A DNA stretch of 64,000 bases from Phragmites australis. Its lineage: Eukaryota; Streptophyta; Magnoliopsida; Poales; Poaceae. Under the pieces are notes generated by a model. The model saw only the letters and a list, made by a program, of their open reading frames with translations, was not told the DNA's origin and did no database searches. Location: positions 11,639,001 to 11,703,000 of the forward strand of contig NC_084933.1 in NCBI RefSeq assembly GCF_958298935.1, given 5' to 3'. Every line of letters starts with the position of its first letter. The stretch's first letter is position 1. Shown piece after piece: positions 57,351 to 64,000 of this stretch. The position numbers were made by a program, and so were the translations under genes.

Positions 57351-58735
57351 GGGATCGAGGCCAATCCAGAGAAGATTCGGGCCATCGAGCAGATGCGACC
57401 TCCGGCTCGACTCAAGGAGGTGCAGCGTCTCGCCGGCTGTATGGTGGCCCTCGGGCGCTTCATCTCCAAACTTGGGGAGCGAGGACTCCCCCTCTTCAAG
57501 CTTCTGAAGAAGACCGGTCGTTTCGACTGGACGCCGGAGGCCGAGTAGGCCTTCCGCGATCTGAAGAAGTACCTCACCTCGCCACCCGTACTGGTGGCCC
57601 CCTCCGAGGGTGAGCCACTACTGCTCTACGTCTCGGCCACTCCTCAGGTCGTGAGCATGGTACTGGTGGTAGAGCGCGATGAGTGCACGGGGTTAGGTGC
57701 TGGGTCCCAGCTCCCGCCCGCCCCCGAGCACTCCCCTGTCCTCGCGGCTCCCCCCGAGCAGGGGGTCCAGGCCGAGCACTTGGCTCCCCCCGAGCAGGGG
57801 GTCGAGCCCGAGCACTTGGCTCCTCCCGACCAGGGAGTCGAGCCCGAGCACCCGACCAGCCCTGACCACGTCGCCGAGCTCGGGGGCTGCAGCAGGCCCT
57901 CGGGTGAAGCCGCAGTCCGGGCCCGCTAGGTATAGCGACCGGTGTACTTCATCAGTGAAGTCCTCCGGGAGGCCAAGACAAGATACCCCCAAGCCCAGAA
58001 GCTGCTCTACGCCGTGCTCATTGCTTCCCGAAAGCTGCGCCACTATTTCTAGGCGCACAAGGTCTCGGTGGTTACCACGTACCCACTGGGGCCCATCCTC
58101 CGGAACTGAGAAGGCACCGGGCGCATCGTCAAGTGGGCGGTGGAGCTGGCGGAGTTCGACCTGCACTTTGTTAGCCGCCAGGCGATCAAAAGCCAGGCAC
58201 TCTCTAACTTCGTGGCAGAGTGGACACCCGTCCCTGAGGTCGTCTAAGAAGAAATCTCCACATATCCTGGGCACGATGCATCCGGGTACTGGATTATGCA
58301 TTTCGACAGTTCCCTCACGCTAAAAGGCGCGGGGGTCGGAGTGGTTCTCACCTCCCCAACGGGTGAAGAACTCTGGTACGTCGTGCAGCTGCAGTTCCGC
58401 ACATCTATCAACATGGCGGAATATGAGGGCCTCATCGCCGGCCTCCGAGCCGCGGTGGGCCTCGAGATTCGTCACCTCCTGGTCAAGGGAGACTCCCAGC
58501 TGGTGGTCAACCAGGTATCGAAAGAATACCAGTGGACGGATCCTCAAATGGCGGTGTACGTGGCGACAGTCAGGAAGCTGGAGAGGCACTTTGACGGCCT
58601 GGAGCTGCGGTACAATGCTCGGGCCGATGACCTTTCTCTCCTGGCCTCTTCCCGTACGTGCGTCCCTGCCGGAGTCTTTGAAGAAAGACTCACACGGCCT
58701 TCCGTCCTGCCTGCTGAACATGACGAAGGGGAAAC
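57351..58735 (+). pseudogene. E2 RNase H, repeat linker and archaeal-type RNase H
   Basis: The RNase H halves flank a longer linker than in E1. At about 57735-57860 a 42-bp unit encoding EQGVEPEHLAPP repeats three times. The second RNase H (from about 58290) has FDSS where E1 has FDGS, AEYEGL, GDSQLVVNQV with the catalytic Asp, and a 15-bp deletion before ADDLSLLASS. Stops occur at about 57547, 57927, 58051, 58108 and 58245. Confidence 0.87.
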
Positions 58736-60080
58736 CTCGAGCTCAATTCAGGGGACCCCGGCGGCGCCCTCAGTGGGAAGCCCTGACAGGGTGCTGCCGT
58801 CCGGTGAGTGCGCTGCGCTTACTAACAGTTCTCAAGATGCCTCGTGGATGGACGAGATCCGAGGGTACTTGAAGGAAAAGTTCCTCCCCGGGGACGATGC
58901 CTCTGCTGAAAGAGTTGCTCGGCAGTCCAAACGCTACGCCATAGTAGATGGGGATCTCTACCGGCGTGGCGCAGGCGGCGTCCTCTTGAAATGCATCACC
59001 TGGGCAGAAGGCGGCGAGCTTCTCGCTAAGGTCCATGAGGGCGAGTACGGTGGCCATGCATCGTTCTGCACGTTGGTCGGGAAGGCTTTCTGGCAAGGTT
59101 TCTGTTGGCCTACAGCCCTCCAGGATGCTTCCGAGCTGGTTCGGCGCTGCAGGGCGTGCCAGTTTCATGCAAAGTAGATTCACCAGCCAGCTTAGGCTCT
59201 TCAAACCATCCCCCTGTCATGGCCTTTGGCGGTCTGGGGGCTGGACATTCTGGGTCCGTTCCCCTAAGCAATCGGGGGCTATGAGTACCTCTACGTCGCC
59301 ATCGACAAATTCTCCAAATGGCCGGAGGCGGTTCCAGTCGTCAAGGTGACCAAGAACATGGCACTCCAGTTTATCCACGGTATCACCAGTCGCTTCGGTG
59401 TCCCGAACCGGATCATCACCGACAATGGCACTCAGTTCACAAGTGCCCTGTTCGAGGACTACTGCGAGGACCTCGGCATCAAGCTCTGCTTCGCCTCCGT
59501 TGCTCATCCTCAGACCAATGGGCAGGTCGAGCGCGCCAACGTGGAGATACTGAAGGGGCTCAAAATCCGGACCTACAATATGCTCGCAAAGCACGGGAAA
59601 GGGTGGATCGACGAGCTGCCTGCCATGCTATGGGCCAACCGAACCACGCCGAGTCGCGCTACCTGGGAGACTCCTTTCTTCCTTGTGTACGGCGTTGAGG
59701 CGGTCCTCCCCTCTGAGCTCACTCTAGGCTCCCCTCGGGTGCATGCCTACTCTGAAGGTGAACAGGAACAGCAAAGGCGCGACGACGTCGACTATTTGGA
59801 AGAGTGCCGGTGGCATGCCGTCATCCGAGCAGCCCGCTACCAGCAAAGCCTGCGGCGCTACCATCAGCGTCACATCTGGGCCCGGTCTCTCGAGGTGGGG
59901 GATCTAGTTCTCCGACGCGTCCAATCATACGAAGGAAGGAATAAACTGTCCCCTATGTGGGAAGGCCCCTTTACCGTGATCAGTGTCCCGTGAGAAGGCT
60001 CCTACCGGTTGGCTGCAGAGGATGGGCAGCCGCTCCCCAACGCGTGGAATATCGAGTACCTGCGCAAGTTCTTCCCGTAG
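58736..60080 (+). pseudogene. E2 integrase
   Basis: Zinc-binding part HEGEYGGH and CRACQFHAK, core D (GLDILGPF), D (ITDNGTQFTS) and E (NGQVERANVEI), and C-terminal LEVGDLVLRR. It ends in TAG at 60078-60080, matching E1. Stops at about 59176, 59193, 59272 and 59991 break it. The core from 59346 to 59993 is open. Confidence 0.92.
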
Positions 60081-61760
60081 ATGGCCATGTATGCAGGCTC
60101 AGGTCAACCAGGCTGGGGGCTTCCCCCCCGCCCAAGTTGACCGGGAGCTACCACTAACCGAGTAAGTCACCCAGTCTTGTAAAAATTGTTAATACAATAT
60201 GTATATCAATGTGCAGTCCTTATGCCAAATTTTATTTTTTCTGGATTCCATATATTTAATCTGTCTGGTGAGATGCTCGATTGTGCGAGAAAAAGTTTGC
60301 TCTCTCATTTTCCCCGTTGATAAAAGAATCCCGATCGGTATGCGTGCGGGCACTTGCCACTGACTTACGTCTATTATGGTAGGCTATGATGTTCGGTGTC
60401 GTGGCAGTCTCCCGGGCATCACCGAGTCCCTGGGGTTCTCAGGTAATGCTATCGCTCAAGCAAAGTGTAGTTCGGAGCCTAGGCCCCAGGGGCGGGCTGT
60501 CGGTGCTCGGTCTGGTCTGTCATACCCGGGCACCACCAAACCATAGGACCTCTGGGTTATGCCTTTGTCTGTTTAGTCTGCCGGTCTGGGTATTCGAGAG
60601 GTCTCGGGTCAAAAATGAGAGCAGTCTATAATGAGTACCGCACTAACAGAGTGCACCAAGCAAAGAATCTTTCTATTTTTCTCAAGTCACAGATCGACAA
60701 CCAAAAGCAAAAGCAGCTCGACCGCGAGGGCCTCAGTGCCCAGGTCGCTGTTCGGCCCTAGGGGTCCTCGGGTGGTCCTACCGCTCGGGCATGAGTGATC
60801 GGGATCGCCTGATCCCGAGCTCCCCATGCGCCTCCCAGTGCTCGGGCGCCCCAGCCGTGGGAACCAAATTCCCGGGCACCCCGAGCTCGGAGCGCATGCC
60901 TCTCCTGGATCGGTCGGCCGAAAAGCTGACAGCTATCTGGTGAGTGATTAAATTCATACTAATTTTACAGTCATTAATATATTGTTCCCGAGTCATCCTC
61001 GGGGCCCTCGTACTCTAATCTGTTCGGCGAGATGGTCTCCTCGCGCACAAAACCCTGCCATGTGTCCGCTTTTCCCGGAATGACAGAACGGACAGTAGAA
61101 AGGTGTACCGTACGTACGGCAATATCTGACCGAAGTATTTCATGGTGGTCGTGGTGTTTGGTCCGCTTAAAAGGCCCCGGGCACTACCGAGCCTCTAGGA
61201 TTCTTGGGTCATCTCACCGCTCGAGCTGCTCGAGCTGTCAGGAGCCTAGACCCTAGGAGCGGGCTGTTGGTGCTCGGTCCGGTCCATCCTAGCCCGGGCA
61301 CCATCAAACCGTGGGGACTCTTGGTCGCATTTCCGCCCGCAAGTGTCTCCAGTCTGCCTGTTTGAGTGGTCGCAGAGTGGGAAAGTGTTCACTAGTCATG
61401 GCATGCTCCATGCTGGATTGATCTATCTCCCGACCAAGGAAGTTCGTGCCTTTGGCTTTTGACTTAGCCGCTGCAGACTCGCAAGGGCTCGGGGGATGAA
61501 CGCCCAGAGAAGGCCTCACTGCTCGGGCGACGAGTGGTCGGGGCGAATTCGTTCTCGGGGAGGGAAAGGTCAGGCTCAGTCTGACTAAGTACTCCTCAGG
61601 ACATCGAGTGAAAAGAACAGAAACTTCATCAAGCACTCAGAAGAACATTGGAGTTGCGACCCCAAAGAAAGGCTTCCATTATATTCACAAGAAAGGACAG
61701 CAATTCTGAGGGATCACTCCCATATTTACATCAAGTCAAAGAAAAAGAAAATTACAAAGC
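60081..61760 (+). other. E2 spacer between pol and the antisense gene
   Basis: Same duplicated block as in E1 (about 60414-60545 and 61179-61315, roughly 765 bp apart). No coding seen. Confidence 0.6.
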
Positions 61761-63276
61761 CTAATCTAAGTCGGAGCCCTCAGAAGATAGCGGGGCCTCC
61801 TCGTCGCTGCTCCCCGGGTCCGGGATCGGCGGTGCCTCTCGCGTGAAGCAGGCCGCCACCTCGGTGGCGGCACCCCGAACTGCCTCCCGGGCGGCCTCCT
61901 CCTCAGCCTCGACCACCCCTTCCAGAGCTGGTTCCAGCGGGAAGTTCGGGTCCCGGCTTCGGTAGCAGGCCAGGACATGCTCGGCCACCGCTTGGGCCAA
62001 GCATCGCCCTTCCCGGGCGGCTAGCTCCTGGACGGCCTGGGGGAGCGCCTTGAGGCGCTGGCTGATATCCTTGAAGCCAAGAGCGATGCGGCCGATGCCC
62101 GTCCCCTTCGCCTCCACATGGACTCGCTCGAGCCCGGCCACCCTCACGGACCTCCGTGCTTGCCGAAGGATGTCTTCCATCATCAGCTACACGTTGGCCT
62201 GTTCGGTCTTAGCGGCCTCGAGCTCCTCCGTCATGCTCCGCAGCCGCTCCTCGAGGCTCAGTCCACCGGCTGCGCCGGCCAAGGCGGCGCCGGGCGCTTG
62301 GGCTTCGACTTGCTTCACCCGCTTTGCAAGGGCAGAGAGGGCCTGATCGCGGGTGGTCAGCTCTGACTCCCACTTGGCGGCCCGCTCCTCCCGAGCAGCT
62401 GAGGCCACCAACGCCTCGGCAGCCTCTGTCTCCCGGCGGATCAGCAGCTCCTCCCGGGCGTCCAGGTTCATCGCCGTAATGCTGACGTTGGTCTCGCGGA
62501 TCGCGACGTCCTCCTCCCAGCGCCGGAGCTACTCCTCCTGCCATTGGAGTTCGTCGCGGCTCTGCTCAACCTCGCCTTTCTGGCGGGCCAAGTCCGCCTA
62601 GGAGGCCTCCACAGTCCTCTCAAGGGCCAGGACCGCCTCCTCTCGTGCCTGCACCTGCCACTCCGTGGCAAGTGCCTCGGCAGCCTGCTGCCGCGATGCC
62701 TTGGCCAGGCCGACGGCTTCCTCCTGCTCCTGCATGGCCTCCGTGCGAATCTCTTCTAAGGCCTCTCGCTCCGCCTCTAGCGCGCGCCGCTCGCTCTCGT
62801 TGGCGGCGCGCGCCGCGGCGACACGGGCCTCAAAAAGGCGCCTGCCCTCGGCAAGCCGCTCCCTCTCCACGGCAAGGGCGACGCGGCTCACCTCAAGCTG
62901 CGTCCTCTCCTCCGCCACGGCCGCCTTCAGCCGCCCGATCACCTCCCGGGCGCTCCCTAGCACGTTTGGGAGGGGTTCAGCAGGCCAGCTGGGCGACGGC
63001 TGGGCGCTGGGTCCCCTGCGAGCCCCCTCCGAGGGGCTCGGGGTCCCCGAAAACTGCCATGCAGGCACCGCCCACGACGAGGTCATCCGCCCCACACTCG
63101 ACGCGCTCGGGGCGGGCTCAGCCGGTGCCGGTTGCTCGGGAGCGGCCGCCGCCATCGGCTAAGGGTAGGGCGACGCCTGTGGCTCTGTCTCGGCCGACGC
63201 ACTCGGCCGCTCTGGCTCCACCGGTGCGCTCGGCTCGGGGGCTGGAGCCGGCCTCGGCGTCTCCGGCCGTCCTTGG
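61761..63276 (-). pseudogene. E2 antisense gene, 3' exon only, cut by E4
   Basis: It corresponds to exon 2 of the E1 antisense gene. 63155-62598 encodes a coiled coil (GSAREVIGRLKAAVAEERTQ, ARAANESERRALEAEREAL) and 62183-61761 encodes the C-terminal HVEAKGTGIGRIALGFKDIS...DLD. Frame breaks lie near 62560 and 62190. The E4 LTR starts about 25 bp before the place that would be the intron acceptor, so the conserved exon 1 lies outside the window. Confidence 0.72.
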
Positions 63277-64000
63277 TGATGAGGACATCACTCTTTCGGA
63301 TACACACACACCGAATATTCCCCCAACACTAGGTCCATTGACACGAGCTCGTGCACGTCAACTAAATCATGAGGTGAGCTTGTTCCTTAGTGTTCCTTTA
63401 TACTTTGATGAGGATGGGATGCTACTAAATAATTGTTATGTATTGCTACTTAGGAACACGGGAGAAGAACAGCATGGGCGTCCAAGCCAAGGTGGAGGCC
63501 CAATCCAGTTCGAGTTCGTTTCGGAGTCCAGGACCAGTCCGCACTAAAATCATTGCCCAGGATGTATACGGACTCCGTTTTTGACGTTCTACACATGGTT
63601 GGAAAGCTAAGGAGATAAGATTTCCAACGGTACTGGTCCCATGTCCAAATTCTTTCTGAGTCAACGGGAATCGTTGAAACAAGTGGATATCCAGAATCTG
63701 TCAGGGTGCTGCGCCACCATCTTTTGGGCCGTTGGGCCGTGTAACGTGTTGGAGTCCATTAGGGACGCGTCCAGGGGTCCTTGGCCGACCCTAGTCTTTT
63801 ATATACAGTAGCCGCTGCCCTAATTAGGGTTGGGTTTTGCTTAGATATTGATCTGCACACAGTTGTGAGATTTTCGCTCTTGTTCCGGACTGACTAGGCC
63901 GCCGCAGGTGTTTGTGGAACCCCGACTTCGAGTGCTTGAATTCAATTCGCAATATTTCAGATTGCATCTTCTATGTTCTTGCTTGTGTTCTCGGTACGCT
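63277..64000 (+). repeat. E4: 5' part of an LTR inserted in E2, running off the right edge
   Basis: It starts TGATGAGGACATCAC exactly where similarity to E1 ends. The first 270 bp stay open and read DEDITLSDTHTP, GPLTRARARQLNHEVS and LLLRNTGEEQHG, the known C-terminal end of grass gypsy polyproteins, so pol overlaps the LTR in this family. 63780-63830 has the 'ttttatatacagtagcc' TATA region and the text then parallels the E3 LTR at lower identity. The right end is not in the window. The flank before it is cttgg. Confidence 0.65.

Larger units (their letters stand above)
52553..63276 (+). mobile_element. E2: second Tat-lineage Ty3/gypsy element, sister of E1, interrupted by E4
   Basis: Layout and sequence follow E1 closely from the 5' LTR through integrase, spacer and part of the antisense gene. 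Then the sequence stops being E1-like at 63276, where the E4 LTR begins. The remaining antisense gene and 3' LTR should lie beyond the window. The left target base run is agtac (52548-52552). Like E1 it is full of single-base stops and small deletions, but mostly at different places, so the two copies decayed independently. Confidence 0.9.

Noticed and set aside
63270..63280. Reading the 63276 junction as an illegitimate-recombination truncation of E2
   Set aside because: The new sequence begins with TG at the exact point where the E3 LTR also begins, so insertion of an LTR element explains it better.
62645..63547. 300-codon plus-strand frame fused to the RARARQLN segment
   Set aside because: Its first 210 codons are the mirror of the E2 antisense coiled coil. 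It joins the polyprotein end only by chance at the E4 insertion point.

Overview
This window is plant nuclear DNA, most likely from a grass and probably a panicoid. The evidence is spliced plant genes, CACTA transposons, and nested Ty3/gypsy elements with the primer site and extra antisense gene typical of the grass Tat lineage. About three quarters of it is transposable-element sequence. Only one protein-coding gene looks intact: a two-exon GTD-binding (DUF593, myosin-binding type) gene on the minus strand at 44807-46938.

Layout from left to right. 1-2087 is the 3' end of a gypsy element that enters from the left, with a TATA-preceded antisense ORF, polypurine tract and 485-bp LTR. 2088-6058 is repeat-like noncoding DNA split by the first copy (2526-4120) of a 1.4-1.6 kb TG...CA repeat built around an array of CACCGGA...TCCGGTG palindromes. 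Other copies lie at 17008-18585 and, inverted, at 25771-27170. 7073-11674 (minus) carries eight exons of the first part of a full-size ABCG/PDR transporter, followed upstream by a decayed tandem duplicate of its first detectable exon. 12434-13673 is a complete CACTA transposon with a TAA target duplication. A copia-like LTR remnant, a second CACTA end, an orphan terminal exon and an organelle tRNA-fMet-like segment follow up to 17 kb. 19-20.2 kb holds a gag/PBS/LTR remnant on the minus strand. 20600-25168 (minus) is a GH5 glycosidase plus ricin-B-type lectin pseudogene interrupted by a 1685-bp TIR transposon.

27372-41480 is a complete 14.1 kb Tat-lineage gypsy element (E1) with 1446/1374-bp LTRs, PBS, decayed gag-PR-RT-RNaseH-aRNaseH-integrase, polypurine tract and an imperfect 5-bp target duplication. 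Between pol and its 3' LTR it has an antisense gene with its own TATA box and a 68-nt intron. After the intact gene comes a zinc-motif pseudogene (47605-49236), then a three-level nest. Element E3 (LTR from 49270, gag to 52552) is interrupted by E2 (52553-63276), a sister of E1. E2 is itself interrupted by E4, whose LTR starts at 63277 and leaves the window at 64000.

The retroelement genes work together in the usual way: Gag forms the particle, protease cuts the polyprotein, RT/RNase H copies the RNA from a tRNA primer, and integrase inserts the DNA. Both Tat copies are dead through stops, mostly C-to-T type, and small deletions. They nevertheless share one in-frame UAG between protease and RT, and this, with the spliced antisense gene, is the most interesting signal here. 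All element and gene identities are from reading motifs; no database search was run.
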